A stretch of DNA of 39,183 nt from Prochlorothrix sp035285005. GTDB taxonomy: Bacteria; Cyanobacteriota; Cyanobacteriia; Prochlorotrichales; Prochlorotrichaceae. The DNA is taken from the NCBI GenBank assembly GCA_035285005.1, contig JAYKIB010000088.1, positions 1 to 39,183 on the forward strand, in the 5' to 3' direction. Position 1 is the stretch's first letter, and every line of letters starts with the position of its first letter. The notes under the pieces were generated by a model. It saw nothing but the letters and a program-made list of their open reading frames with translations. It ran no database searches and was not told the origin of the DNA. A program made the translations under genes and the position numbers. Shown one piece after another: positions 1-8,232 of the stretch.

Positions 1-1894
1 TGACTTGCCCCTCGATTTGACCCCGACGGGAGATCAGATCTCCCATGATACCACCCATGAAGTCTTCAGGAACTTCGACTTCAACCTTCATCGTCGGCTC
101 TAAAAGAACCGGAGAAGCTTTCATGACAGCATCCTTGATGGCCATGGAGCCGGCAATCTTAAACGCCATCTCAGATGAGTCTACATCGTGATAGGAACCA
201 TCCACCAAAGTTACCTTTAGATCGATAACTGGATACCCGGCAAGGACACCCGATTCACAGGTTTCCTTCATGCCTTGGGCGGAGGGATTAATAAACTCCT
301 TGGGGATGGTTCCACCCACAATTTTAGATTCAAACTCAAACCCACTTCCTTCGTCGGTGGGCTCGACCTCAATGACCACATGGCCATATTGTCCCTTGCC
401 ACCGCTTTGGCGAATAAATTTTCCTTCGGCCTTGGCTGATTGGCGAATCGTCTCCCGATAGGCCACCTGGGGTGCCCCGATATTGGCCTCCACCTTGTAC
501 TCCCGCAACATGCGATCGACAAGGATTTCCAGGTGCAACTCTCCCATCCCCGCAATCACGGTTTGGTTGGTCTCGGGATTAACACTAACGCGGAAGGTTG
601 GATCTTCTTCCGAGAGGGCTTGCAGGGCCTTGGATAATTTTTCCATATCCTGCTTCGTTTTGGGTTCCACAGCCACGGAAATTACCGGTTCCGGTACAAA
701 GAGAGATTCTAAAATAACCGGCTGGTCTTCCACACACAGGGTATCCCCCGTGAAGGTGTCTCGCATTCCCAATACTGCCCCCAGATCCCCGGCCCGAAGT
801 TCATTCACCTCAATGCGATCGTCGGCCTTTAGGATAATCAACCGGGAAACCCGCTCTTTCTTATCCTTGGTGGAGTTGTAGATGTAGCTGCCCTTGGTCA
901 TCACACCGGAATAAACCCGAATGAAGGTGAGGCGACCGTAGGGATCAGCCATGATCTTAAAGGCCAGGGCTGATAAGGGTTCCTCATCCGAGGAATGACG
1001 TTCCACTTCCGTACCGTCCGCAAGATGGCCCTGAATGGCAGGAACTTCGGGCGGGGAGGGCAAATAGTCCACCACCGCATCCAGCAGTAGTTGAACCCCC
1101 CGATTTTTGAAGGCAGAGCCGCAGAGCACAGGTACGAGGGTTCCGGCGATCGTCCCTTGACGCAACCCGGCAATCAATTCCGCTTCGCTGGGGTCTTCAC
1201 CTTCCAGGTACTTCTCCATGAGGTCGTCATCCACCTCGGCTACGGCTTCAATGAGCTTTACGCGCCACTCCTCAGCCTGTTCCCGGTATTCCGCTGGGAT
1301 GTCCACATCCTCGATGTCAGTCCCCAGGTCATTGGTGTAGATCTTGGCCCGCATCCGGACCAGATCGATGATGCCTTGGAACTCACTCTCAGCCCCGATC
1401 GGCAGTTGAATCGCCACGGCGTTGGCCTTGAGACGATCCACCAGTTGTTCGTAGACCCTATGGAAGTTGGCCCCGGTCCGATCCATCTTATTGACAAAGG
1501 CAATGCGTGGAACACGGTACCGATCGGCCTGCCGCCATACGGTTTCAGACTGGGGCTGTACTCCCCCCACCGAACAAAACACGGCAATAACACCATCGAG
1601 GACGCGCATGGAGCGCTCCACCTCAATGGTGAAGTCCACGTGTCCCGGCGTATCAATGATATTGATGTGGTGCTCCCGCCAGTCGGTGCTGATGGCCGCC
1701 GCCGTAATCGTAATTCCCCGCTCCCGCTCCTGATCCATCCAATCCGTGACAGCTGTGCCATCATGAACCTCTCCGATCTTGTGAACAATCCCGGAGTAAA
1801 AGAGAATGCGTTCTGTGGTGGTGGTTTTACCCGCATCAATATGGGCCGCAATCCCAATGTTGCGGACCTTCTCTAGGGGAATCGTACGTGCCAC
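1..1894 (-). CDS. fusA: Elongation factor G, partial (C-terminus beyond the left edge)
   Basis: Translocation GTPase that moves tRNAs and mRNA through the ribosome after peptide transfer. Read on the minus strand from a GTG at 1894, the frame gives the G1 motif AHIDAGKTT near residue 20, the switch I sequence RGITI, G3 DTPGH and G4 NKMD. The last visible part reads GDLISRRGQIEGQV, the start of the domain V signature. About 631 codons are present, so roughly 60 residues are missing past the left edge. The GTG start is supported by an AAGGAG ribosome binding site (complement of 1901-1906) and by the N-terminus ARTIPLEKVRNIGI. It is the third gene of the str operon, 47 nt after rpsG; tuf would be expected next, outside the window. 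Confidence 0.98.
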   Translation of the reverse strand, partial: MARTIPLEKVRNIGIAAHIDAGKTTTTERILFYSGIVHKIGEVHDGTAVTDWMDQERERGITITAAAISTDWREHHINIIDTPGHVDFTIEVERSMRVLDGVIAVFCSVGGVQPQSETVWRQADRYRVPRIAFVNKMDRTGANFHRVYEQLVDRLKANAVAIQLPIGAESEFQGIIDLVRMRAKIYTNDLGTDIEDVDIPAEYREQAEEWRVKLIEAVAEVDDDLMEKYLEGEDPSEAELIAGLRQGTIAGTLVPVLCGSAFKNRGVQLLLDAVVDYLPSPPEVPAIQGHLADGTEVERHSSDEEPLSALAFKIMADPYGRLTFIRVYSGVMTKGSYIYNSTKDKKERVSRLIILKADDRIEVNELRAGDLGAVLGMRDTFTGDTLCVEDQPVILESLFVPEPVISVAVEPKTKQDMEKLSKALQALSEEDPTFRVSVNPETNQTVIAGMGELHLEILVDRMLREYKVEANIGAPQVAYRETIRQSAKAEGKFIRQSGGKGQYGHVVIEVEPTDEGSGFEFESKIVGGTIPKEFINPSAQGMKETCESGVLAGYPVIDLKVTLVDGSYHDVDSSEMAFKIAGSMAIKDAVMKASPVLLEPTMKVEVEVPEDFMGGIMGDLISRRGQIEGQV

Positions 1895-1941
1895 GGGGTT
1901 CTCCTTCGGTGTCAAGGGGGGCTAGGGTGGGCGAACTCAGC

Positions 1942-2412
1942 CTAGTAGCGGTAGTGGGCAAAGGCTTTGTTGGCTTCGGCCATGCGGTGGGTTTCTTCCC
2001 GACGACGCACAGCGTTTCCAGTTTCGTTAGCAGCATCCATCAGCTCATTGGCCAGCTTGATGGACATGGACTTGCCGGAGCGCTCACGGGAAAAGCGCAC
2101 TAACCAGCGCAGGGCTAGGGCTGTTCCTCGATCGGAGCGCACTTCCATGGGCACCTGGTAGGTGGCACCTCCGACACGACGCGCCCGGACTTCCACCAGG
2201 GGAGTGGCGTTGCGCACTGCCTTTTCAAACAGTTCCACCGGGTCAGTACCCGTGCGTTCTTCGATGGTTTTAAAGGCCGTATAGATGATATTGGAGGCGA
2301 CCGAACGCTTACCGCTACGCATCAGTCGGGCGGTCATCATACTCACTAAACGGCTGCTGTATACCGGGTCAGGCGTAACAGCTCTCTTTTGGGCGCGATT
2401 ACGACGGGACAT
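1942..2412 (-). CDS. rpsG: 30S ribosomal protein S7
   Basis: Primary 16S rRNA binder that organises the 30S head and lines the E and P sites. The 156-aa product has the usual bacterial length, the N-terminus MSRRNRAQKRAVTPDP, the central signature VEVRARRVGGATYQVP and the C-terminal EETHRMAEANKAFAHYR segment. It lies between rpsL and fusA on the same strand, as in the str operon of other bacteria. In other bacteria S7 represses this operon by binding the rpsL-rpsG spacer; the 327-nt spacer here is long enough to hold such a site, but none was identified. Confidence 0.98.
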   Translation of the reverse strand: MSRRNRAQKRAVTPDPVYSSRLVSMMTARLMRSGKRSVASNIIYTAFKTIEERTGTDPVELFEKAVRNATPLVEVRARRVGGATYQVPMEVRSDRGTALALRWLVRFSRERSGKSMSIKLANELMDAANETGNAVRRREETHRMAEANKAFAHYRY

Positions 2413-2739
2413 AGACTATAGCTTCCAAAACTTAACAAAAACGGTCTATTTCTTTTGATAGCAATCACCCAGTTGCCTTGGACTTGTCTGGGGAGGAGTT
2501 GCTCCTAGCTCCGGGGAAGACAGCGGGAAATTCCCGGCCTCACGGTGTCCTAAGCAGTGGGCCCATTGTCCTAACCCTAGGGCGATCGAGGTGCTTTGGG
2601 CGATCGCAAAAACCCCAAGATGATTGATCTGGGGGTGCTCTCAAGGGCCATCAAAATGGGGATGGCAACCACCCCCTTCGTTTCTCTGATTATCTAAGTT
2701 GCGAGAAATCGTGACTCGATATCAAGAACGGCGATTCCC
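2413..2739. other. rpsG-rpsL intergenic spacer without a gene
   Basis: No open frame resembling a gene was found in these 327 bases. The stretch contains a perfect HIP1 octamer GCGATCGC at 2600-2607, a palindrome typical of cyanobacterial genomes. It also has short GC-rich inverted repeats around 2500-2560 that could fold in the str operon mRNA. Confidence 0.6.
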
Positions 2740-3114
2740 TTAAGCTTTGGGTCGCTTGGCCCCATACTTGGACCGTCCTTGCTTGCGATCCTTGACCCCT
2801 GCGGTGTCGAGGGTGCCTCGAATAATGTGGTAACGCACACCGGGTAGGTCCTTAACCCGTCCCCCGCGAATCATTACCACGGAGTGCTCCTGCAAGTTGT
2901 GACCAATGCCAGGGATGTAAGCAGTGACCTCAAACCCGGAGGTGAGGCGAACCCGTGCCACTTTGCGTAGGGCTGAGTTCGGCTTTTTGGGAGTTGTGGT
3001 ATAGACCCTGGTGCAAACGCCTCGGCGCTGGGGGCAGCTCTTGAGGGCAGGGGACTTGGTCTTCTTGCGGGCTACGCGGCGTTCATCGCGAATGAGTTGC
3101 TGGATGGTAGGCAT
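2740..3114 (-). CDS. rpsL: 30S ribosomal protein S12
   Basis: Decoding-centre protein of the small subunit. The 124-aa product contains TPKKPNSALRK (residues 41-51) and GGRVKDLPGVRYH (about 84-96). Both lysines at which streptomycin resistance usually arises (K43 and K88, E. coli numbering) are wild type. It is the first gene of the str operon and sits 46 nt downstream of a good promoter (3161-3190). No clear Shine-Dalgarno sequence precedes the ATG, which is common in cyanobacteria. Confidence 0.98.
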   Translation of the reverse strand: MPTIQQLIRDERRVARKKTKSPALKSCPQRRGVCTRVYTTTPKKPNSALRKVARVRLTSGFEVTAYIPGIGHNLQEHSVVMIRGGRVKDLPGVRYHIIRGTLDTAGVKDRKQGRSKYGAKRPKA

Positions 3115-3160
3115 TGTGGGGGAAGGGCGCGTTTCGTTCCGAAAAAACTTACAAACGCTT

Positions 3161-3190
3161 ACGATAGCTTAACAGGGGACATTTTGTCAA
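3161..3190 (-). promoter_or_regulatory. Candidate sigma70-type promoter of the str operon
   Basis: On the minus strand there is a consensus -35 box TTGACA (complement of 3185-3190), an 18-nt spacer and a -10 box TATCGT (complement of 3161-3166). The boxes lie upstream of rpsL with no gene in between, giving a leader of roughly 40 nt. The boxes were read directly; activity is inferred. Confidence 0.55.
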
Positions 3191-3267
3191 ATTGGCTACG
3201 GCTCAGGGGGAACGTGAGGGAACTAGGAGGGCTGGTGTAGCAACGGTAATTATTCAACTCTATTGAG

Positions 3268-3460
3268 GGGACCATCCCAATTTTGGCAGCCCTCACCCCA
3301 AATTCCTCTCCCCAGCTGGGGGAGGGACTGGACTATCAGTTTCCCTTCTCCCGGTTGGGGAGACGCGGTGCCCTGAGCGAAAAGTCGTTGGCTTCCTCTA
3401 CCCGAAGGGTATAAGGGGACTCGGGGATGGGGGCCAGACCCACCGAAGTGAGATGTACCC
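3268..3460 (-). mobile_element. MITE-like element, family 2, copy 1 (degenerate)
   Basis: A stretch of about 193 bp that matches, in reverse orientation, the element at 6972-7161. Shared blocks include the outer end GGGTxCATCTCACTT, GTCTGGCC, GAAGCCAACGACTT and the GGGGTGAGGGCT block near the inner end. It has imperfect terminal inverted repeats (GGGACCATCCCAATT at 3268-3282 against the complement of the end at 3460) and no coding capacity. It abuts a type 1 repeat fragment, as the second copy does. Confidence 0.65.
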
Positions 3461-3534
3461 GGCCTACGTCAGCATTAGGGCTGTGGTGTGCGATTTCGCC
3501 ACCACAATTAATCGGGATAGCCTGAGGTGCCCTA
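3461..3534 (-). repeat. Type 1 palindromic repeat, degenerate copy
   Basis: In reverse orientation this stretch shows the type 1 landmarks: a GGCACCTC end, CGATTAATTGTGG, a variable hairpin arm and the CACAGCCCTAATGCTGACGT block. The inner end runs straight into the MITE-like element at 3268-3460. The outer end overlaps the stop codon of the ABC1 kinase gene at 3532-3534. Confidence 0.6.
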
Positions 3535-5358
3535 GGGCGTATCCGAGTCTTTGGTAAAACGATCGAGGCGACGTAACCGTAAACTCATGCGCACAAAGCC
3601 CGTACCTAAAGCCCCCGTCAGGAGGAAAACGGGCACGGCAAGGGCAAGATTTCCGGCGTTTAACAGGAGTGTGCTCGCAATCAGGCTCGCACCGGAGAGC
3701 ACGGCATAATTGGTACTCATCTGGGTCATGCTTAGGCGACGCAGCAGGCGATCGGTCTCTGACGATCGCACTCGCACCCGGATATCCCCCTGTTCTAGTT
3801 TCTCCAGCGTGTCTTCGAGACGACGGGGTAATCCCAGGGCTGTCGTGCTCACCTGGGCCGCTTGGCGGCTGAGTTCCCCGAGGAAATCATTCGAGTATGA
3901 AGAGTTTGCGTCAGCCATAATATCTAAGGCAAAGGGTTGGGCAACTTCGACAAAATTAAAGTCTGGGTCGAGACCTTTCCCCACCCCCTCCAAGGAGGTA
4001 AACGCTCGCATCACAAAGGTGAAGGTGGCAGGAAACCGGAAGGGTCGATCGTAGGCAATATCGTAGAGATCGTCCGTAATCGCTTCGATGGACTGCTCTT
4101 CGAGGGAACGACCATCAAAGTTATCGAGTAGGTATTGAATCGATCGGCGTACGGGGCTCAGGTCACCGGTGGGTACTAAGGCTCCCAATTCAATCAGGGC
4201 ATCAATAATGCGGTTTGCATCCTGTTTTGCCACACCAAAAAACACATCTAAAACCTTGGTGCGCACATCGGCCCGCAGTTGGCCCATCATGCCAAAGTCA
4301 TAGAAAATCAGGGCACCACCCGGATCCACGGCTAGGTTACCGGGGTGGGGATCCGCATGGAACAGTCCATCATCCAGAATTTGATGCAAATAGGCTTGGG
4401 CATTGAGGCGTGCCAGGGTGTTGCGATTGAGACCGGCGGCCTCTAGGGCCTCATAATCACTGATTTTGATCCCTGGTGCATACTCCAGAGTCAGCACCCG
4501 ACGGGAGGCGTAGCGCCAGTAGACCCGAGGCACCTTAACCCAGTCTCGCCCCCGAAAATTGCGTCGGAACGCATCCGCATTCCGGCCCTCATTGAGGTAG
4601 TCAATTTCTTCCCAGAGAATCCGGCGACACTCTTCGTAAATACCAATCCAGTCTCGACCTTTCCCCCATTTGGGATGGCGCTGGAAAAAGTGGGTAATGC
4701 CCTTGAGGATGTCGAGATCGATCGCGAAGAGGCGCTGCAAGCCAGGTCGCTGCACCTTCACCACCACCGCCTCACCGCTGTGCAACGTGGCCCGATGCAC
4801 CTGCCCGAGGCTGGCGGCTGCTAGGGGGATTGGATCAAAATCAGCAAAAAGGACTTCAATGGGCTTACCCAAGTCCTTGAGCAGGGTTTCCTCCACCTGG
4901 GCATAACTGAACGCCGGAACCCGGTCCTGAAGCTGGGACAGCTCCTCCACATATTCGCTGGGAAAAATATCCGCACGGGTGGAGAAAAACTGCCCTAGTT
5001 TAATAAAGGTTGGCCCCAAGCGCAGCATCGTTTCCCGAATCCAAATCGCTTGGCGACGCTGGCGTTCGAGCTTCTTTTCTGGTGTAAAACCGCCCACGTA
5101 GGTCCAAGGCTTGCCGTTGTACCACAGTTCCGCCAGGAAACGCAGCACAAAAGTCCAAATCCGCACAAAACGGGTGCGTTTGGAGTAGCGTCCTCGGCTC
5201 CAGCTTTCAGCGTGATCCGTAACGGCGACCCCCGCACGAGAGGCGGGGGGCACAGCCGGAGGAAGTTGAAAGGTGGCCTCCGGTGCTACCGTCGCTGGGG
5301 CGGGAGCATGGGGCGGGAGGGATCTAGAGGTCAGGGGTTCTTCTGCCAGGGCTGCCAC
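3532..5358 (-). CDS. ABC1/UbiB/AarF family atypical kinase
   Basis: Member of the ABC1 (ADCK/UbiB) atypical kinase family, linked in bacteria, mitochondria and plastids to the metabolism of prenylquinones and related lipids. Of 608 aa, the sequence shows the family-specific KxGQ motif (IKLGQFFSTRADIFP, about residues 115-129), an alanine-rich nucleotide loop AAASLGQVHRA, the lysine in VVVKVQRPG, the catalytic-loop equivalent DGLFHADPHPGNL and the metal-binding YDFGMMG. A hydrophobic pair near 550-590 suggests C-terminal membrane anchoring. The first 40 residues are Pro/Ala-rich, so the true start could be later. It follows the 105-aa gene upstream by 61 nt on the same strand, a pairing also remembered from Synechocystis (sll1770/sll1769). 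The substrate is unknown. Confidence 0.93.
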   Translation of the reverse strand: MAALAEEPLTSRSLPPHAPAPATVAPEATFQLPPAVPPASRAGVAVTDHAESWSRGRYSKRTRFVRIWTFVLRFLAELWYNGKPWTYVGGFTPEKKLERQRRQAIWIRETMLRLGPTFIKLGQFFSTRADIFPSEYVEELSQLQDRVPAFSYAQVEETLLKDLGKPIEVLFADFDPIPLAAASLGQVHRATLHSGEAVVVKVQRPGLQRLFAIDLDILKGITHFFQRHPKWGKGRDWIGIYEECRRILWEEIDYLNEGRNADAFRRNFRGRDWVKVPRVYWRYASRRVLTLEYAPGIKISDYEALEAAGLNRNTLARLNAQAYLHQILDDGLFHADPHPGNLAVDPGGALIFYDFGMMGQLRADVRTKVLDVFFGVAKQDANRIIDALIELGALVPTGDLSPVRRSIQYLLDNFDGRSLEEQSIEAITDDLYDIAYDRPFRFPATFTFVMRAFTSLEGVGKGLDPDFNFVEVAQPFALDIMADANSSYSNDFLGELSRQAAQVSTTALGLPRRLEDTLEKLEQGDIRVRVRSSETDRLLRRLSMTQMSTNYAVLSGASLIASTLLLNAGNLALAVPVFLLTGALGTGFVRMSLRLRRLDRFTKDSDTP

Positions 5359-5419
5359 ACCGGTTCCTCAAGTGACGAAAAAGTAGGGATAAAGTTAACG
5401 CAGGGCCAATGGGCAGGCA

Positions 5420-5737
5420 CTATTGATCGCGGTATTCCTGTAATTTGGTGCGCAATTGGGCAATTTCAGCTCTGAGATTATCCAAAAGCTCCTGGAGATC
5501 CGCTTCACTCACCGCCGCAGACCCTGCCGGGGCTGCCGATGTGGTCGGAACCGATCCTGCCTCCGATTGGGCACGGGCCATCACCTGCTCGGTAAACTCG
5601 CGAATTCGCTCCCGATTCTCTGCGTCAAATTTCCCCAACTCACTCAACGCCTCGGTGAGATTGTGCTCGACTTGCTCACTAAGACCCTGGGCTAGGGCAC
5701 GACCAACGAAAAAAGCGTGGACGACGGGATTAGTCAT
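5420..5737 (-). CDS. Conserved cyanobacterial small helical protein (DUF6825-like)
   Basis: A 105-aa protein of unknown function. The N-terminal 55 residues (MTNPVVHAFFVGRALAQGLSE and onward) are alpha-helical and conserved in my memory of cyanobacterial homologues next to ABC1 kinases. An Ala/Ser-rich linker (about 62-75) leads to a heptad-like C-terminal helix (LQELLDNLRAEIAQLRTKLQ) expected to form a coiled coil. There is no signal peptide or clear membrane span. It stands 61 nt upstream of the ABC1 kinase and is probably cotranscribed with it. The DUF name is from memory and less certain than the gene call. Confidence 0.8.
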   Translation of the reverse strand: MTNPVVHAFFVGRALAQGLSEQVEHNLTEALSELGKFDAENRERIREFTEQVMARAQSEAGSVPTTSAAPAGSAAVSEADLQELLDNLRAEIAQLRTKLQEYRDQ

Positions 5738-5765
5738 GGTGAATTTTGCCGTGCTAACTCTGTTG

Positions 5766-6683
5766 TTAAGAATTATAACGTGGCTCTTGGTTCTCGGCGA
5801 AGAAATCCCACGAGGCCGATCGCCAACAGACCTGGGTCACGGCGGCTGGTGTCGCCAGGGCTGCAATCCAAGATTGGGGGCCACTAGCAGGGGAGGCATC
5901 ACCACCAGGGGGCTGCAATTCCAGCAGTGACCACTGCCCTACCCCCGATGGCAGCGCCAAGATTCTCAGGCTGGGATTCACCGCCACAACAACCCGATCG
6001 AGGCTCTGGGCAATACCACTGCCCCAGGCTTTGACGAGGGCTTCTTTGCCAACCCAGTGGCGTAGGAACTGCCGATGTTGTTGGGAGGGCGGTAGGGCTG
6101 CGAGGGTGGCCACTTCCTCGGGGGCAAAAAAGCGACGGGCGAGGGTAAGGGGCTGGGCGATCGATCGCACCTGTTCCACATCAACCCCCAGGGGAACCCG
6201 AGCAATGCCGTACAAGGCCCGTCCCTGGCAATGACTGACGTTAAACTCAAGGGCTGGATTGTCATCGCCATTGGGGTGCTCATAACCGGGGTGCTCAGAA
6301 TCGGGGTGCTCAGAATCTAGCCAGTCTCGAACTGCTTCTCCGTTCTCGCTCTGCTGTGTCTTGAACTGGAGGTGGGGCTTGCCCTGGGGACCGTAGTCAA
6401 ATTCGATCGCCGCTGGATCCCACCCCAGATAACCACTGAGGATGACCCGCAACTGGGCACGACAGGCCGCAAACCGGTGTTGGAGCTGGGCTGTGCGGTA
6501 ACGATCGGTCCGATGCTGTTCTGTGGCCGTGAGCACGACTTTGAGGCGATCGAGACTGGGCGCTTGATCCAAATCTGCCCACCACAGATCCACCTGGGGC
6601 GGGGCAGGAATCTGCAGCGTGTCTCCCCGAGTAGTAGTTGGGGCGATCCGGATTTCCACTGGCTCTCCAATCGAGATCTTCAT
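5766..6683 (-). CDS. 4'-phosphopantetheinyl transferase, HetI/Sfp type
   Basis: Transfers the 4'-phosphopantetheine arm of CoA to a serine of acyl or peptidyl carrier proteins. It shows the two family motifs: GVDVE at 166-170, with the Mg-binding Asp168 and Glu170, and WVGKEALVKA at 210-219, with catalytic Glu214. At 305 aa it is longer than typical Sfp/HetI proteins because of an N-terminal extension and an insert with repeated EHP units (DSEHPDSEHPGYEHP, residues 123-137). Most cyanobacteria depend on a single Sfp-type enzyme for fatty-acid and secondary-metabolite carriers, so this is probably essential, but no carrier or synthase gene is nearby. It is called HetI-like by similarity to the Nostoc protein. 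Confidence 0.93.
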   Translation of the reverse strand: MKISIGEPVEIRIAPTTTRGDTLQIPAPPQVDLWWADLDQAPSLDRLKVVLTATEQHRTDRYRTAQLQHRFAACRAQLRVILSGYLGWDPAAIEFDYGPQGKPHLQFKTQQSENGEAVRDWLDSEHPDSEHPGYEHPNGDDNPALEFNVSHCQGRALYGIARVPLGVDVEQVRSIAQPLTLARRFFAPEEVATLAALPPSQQHRQFLRHWVGKEALVKAWGSGIAQSLDRVVVAVNPSLRILALPSGVGQWSLLELQPPGGDASPASGPQSWIAALATPAAVTQVCWRSASWDFFAENQEPRYNS

Positions 6684-6713
6684 TATGCAAGTGGCATAGA
6701 CCAGGTTGAGGTA

Positions 6714-6739
6714 AGGGATCCCCTGTTAGGGAGATCCCT
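6714..6739. terminator. Hairpin upstream of the phosphopantetheinyl transferase gene
   Basis: AGGGATC-CCCT (6714-6724), a 3-nt loop, then AGGG-A-GATCCCT (6728-6739): an 11-bp stem with one bulged A. It lies 30 nt upstream of the minus-strand gene starting at 6683. There is no clear T-tract, so it could be a weak terminator or a 5' leader structure. Confidence 0.35.
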
Positions 6740-6820
6740 AGCTTCGGAATGTCCTAACCCAATGTTCTCAAGGGAGCATTGCACGCTGGAAGCTCGCACT
6801 CTAAAATCTCATTCCCCAAT

Positions 6821-6961
6821 AGGGCGCCTCGATTAATCCGAATTTTTGGGAGACAGCTTACGCAAGAATCGGGGTTTGGGTTGGGCGGCGAAGCCGCCTG
6901 CCACAACCCTCATTATGCCGTGGGCACTACGGTCGAAATTTGAATAAATCGAGGTGCCCTC
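6821..6961. repeat. Type 1 repeat, symmetric composite copy
   Basis: A 141-bp copy in which both arms correspond to the right-hand half of the family. The left arm runs GGCGCCTCGATTAATCCG, then AATTTTTGGG and ACGCAAGAATC. The right arm runs CCACAACCCTCATTATGCC, then AAATTTGAATAAATCGAGG and ends TGCCCTC. The centre is the GGCGGCGAAGCCGCC hairpin. The whole unit is therefore close to one long inverted repeat, unlike the other copies. Confidence 0.7.
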
Positions 6962-6971
6962 AAGGATTAGG

Positions 6972-7161
6972 GGGTGCATCTCACTTGGGCGAGTCTGGCC
7001 CTGATCCCCTAGTCCCCCTTATGCCCTTCAGCTAGGCGAAGCCAACGACTTCGCCCCGGGTGCCCCTTCTCCCACGTCGGGAGCAGGGGAGGATGAGTAA
7101 AGTCCCTCTCCCGTTTTGGGAGAGGGATTGAGGGTGAGGGCTTCCACAATGGGATGCACCC
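6972..7161 (+). mobile_element. MITE-like element, family 2, copy 2
   Basis: A 190-bp non-coding element with terminal inverted repeats: GGGTGCATCTCACTT at the left and the complement of GGGTGCATCCCATT at the right end. Inside are GAAGCCAACGACTTCG and the hairpin CCCTCTCCCGTTTTGGGAGAGGG common in cyanobacterial intergenic repeats. It matches 3268-3460 in reverse orientation. The right flank (7165-7184) reads CAATTAATCGAAGTGCCC, a type 1 repeat end, so it may have inserted into a type 1 copy. Nothing else was recognised between this element and the next gene end at 7282. Confidence 0.7.
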
Positions 7162-7281
7162 AAATCAATTAATCGAAGTGCCCACAAGAATTAAAGGCTG
7201 GTCCCTTCTGGCTTGTCATTCACAAGGCGATGGCGACTACCATCGCGCACCGGATAGCATCATCCCCTCTGGGGGTGTTCT

Positions 7282-8232
7282 CTATCGACCCACGCGCAGC
7301 AACGCTTCCCAGGTGGCCGGTCCCACAATGCCATCATCTTCAAGGCCCGATTCCACTTGGAAGGCTTGCACCGCCAGTTCCGTTTGTTCCCCAAACACAC
7401 CATCACTTCCCCCGGTCTCAAATCCCAGGATTTCGAGTTGCGCTTGGAGTTGGATCACCGCCGAGCCCCGTGATCCCCGCTTCAAAATCGGTAAGCTCAC
7501 CTCCGCATCGGGATTGGGAGCCGACGGCGCAGGCGTGGCAGTGGCCTGGGGAGTCGGCGGATTCGCAGCAGCAGGGGGAGTCGGTGCCGGGGTCGGTGCC
7601 GGGGACGACGTGACACGCGGACTCGTGCCCGTGGTAGACGGCACCGGGAAGGAACTCGCAGACGGTGTGGTCCCGGCTGGCGGCGCAGACGTGCCCACAT
7701 TCGCGGACGGGGCAACCGTCCCCGGACTCGGCGGAAACAGTCTATCCCATGTACTCGGTCCCACTTCGCCCGTTGCCGCTAACCCTGCGGTTTCTTGAAA
7801 AATTGCCACGGCCGCTTGGGTGCTCGACCCGTACACCCCGTCAATTTCGCCTTCATAGAATCCCAGCAACCGCAGCACCGCCTGCAACTCCACCACGTCC
7901 GATTGGGTATCACCCAGGCTTAAGTTAGGCCGCAGTACAATTCCCGGCTGCGCCTGGGCAATCTGGATCTCAGGCTCTAGGCTCCAAACTATTGGCTGAC
8001 TGGGGGTAAGTTGATTGGGAGCAAGCTGACTGGGCGCAAGCTGGCGATCGACGGGGCGTTCTAGACCTTGGGCTAATCCAATCTCCGGCAAACCGCCCCA
8101 CAGAATCACGCTGATCACCCCTGGGAGGAAAGCCCCCGATCGCCCTAATCCTCTGCTTCGGTCCCTAACCCAGGAAAACATCGTCCAGCCTGTCCGGGCG
8201 ATCGGGGGTTGCGTTGCGATCGAGGCTTGCAT
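7282..8232 (-). CDS. Exported protein with two peptidoglycan-binding domains
   Basis: A predicted periplasmic or wall-associated protein. With the start at 8232 it is 316 aa: a long signal peptide with hydrophobic core GAFLPGVISVILWGG and a likely cut after GLAQ (about residue 55). Next come a short region with repeated QLAPS/QLAPN/QLTPS units (about 65-80), a PG_binding_1 domain at about 105-167 (VVELQAVLRLLGFYEGEIDG), a Pro/Thr/Ala linker at 168-246, and a second PG_binding_1 domain at 248-312 (VIQLQAQLEILGFETGGSDG). No hydrolase domain is present, so it probably anchors or scaffolds rather than cuts. The start at 8232 has AAGG at proper spacing; an in-frame ATG at 8337 has no such site. 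Confidence 0.85.
   Translation of the reverse strand: MQASIATQPPIARTGWTMFSWVRDRSRGLGRSGAFLPGVISVILWGGLPEIGLAQGLERPVDRQLAPSQLAPNQLTPSQPIVWSLEPEIQIAQAQPGIVLRPNLSLGDTQSDVVELQAVLRLLGFYEGEIDGVYGSSTQAAVAIFQETAGLAATGEVGPSTWDRLFPPSPGTVAPSANVGTSAPPAGTTPSASSFPVPSTTGTSPRVTSSPAPTPAPTPPAAANPPTPQATATPAPSAPNPDAEVSLPILKRGSRGSAVIQLQAQLEILGFETGGSDGVFGEQTELAVQAFQVESGLEDDGIVGPATWEALLRVGR
7996..8040 (-). repeat. 15-bp in-frame tandem repeat, three imperfect units
   Basis: Units CTGACTGGGGGTAAG, TTGATTGGGAGCAAG and CTGACTGGGCGCAAG follow one another at 7996, 8011 and 8026. They encode the QLAPS/QLAPN/QLTPS repeat after the signal peptide of the peptidoglycan-binding protein. Confidence 0.75.

Noticed and set aside
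1091..1876. Long plus-strand open frame opposite fusA
   Set aside because: It is antisense to a clear EF-G gene, in a GC-rich genome where antisense frames stay open; the protein has no domain-like features.
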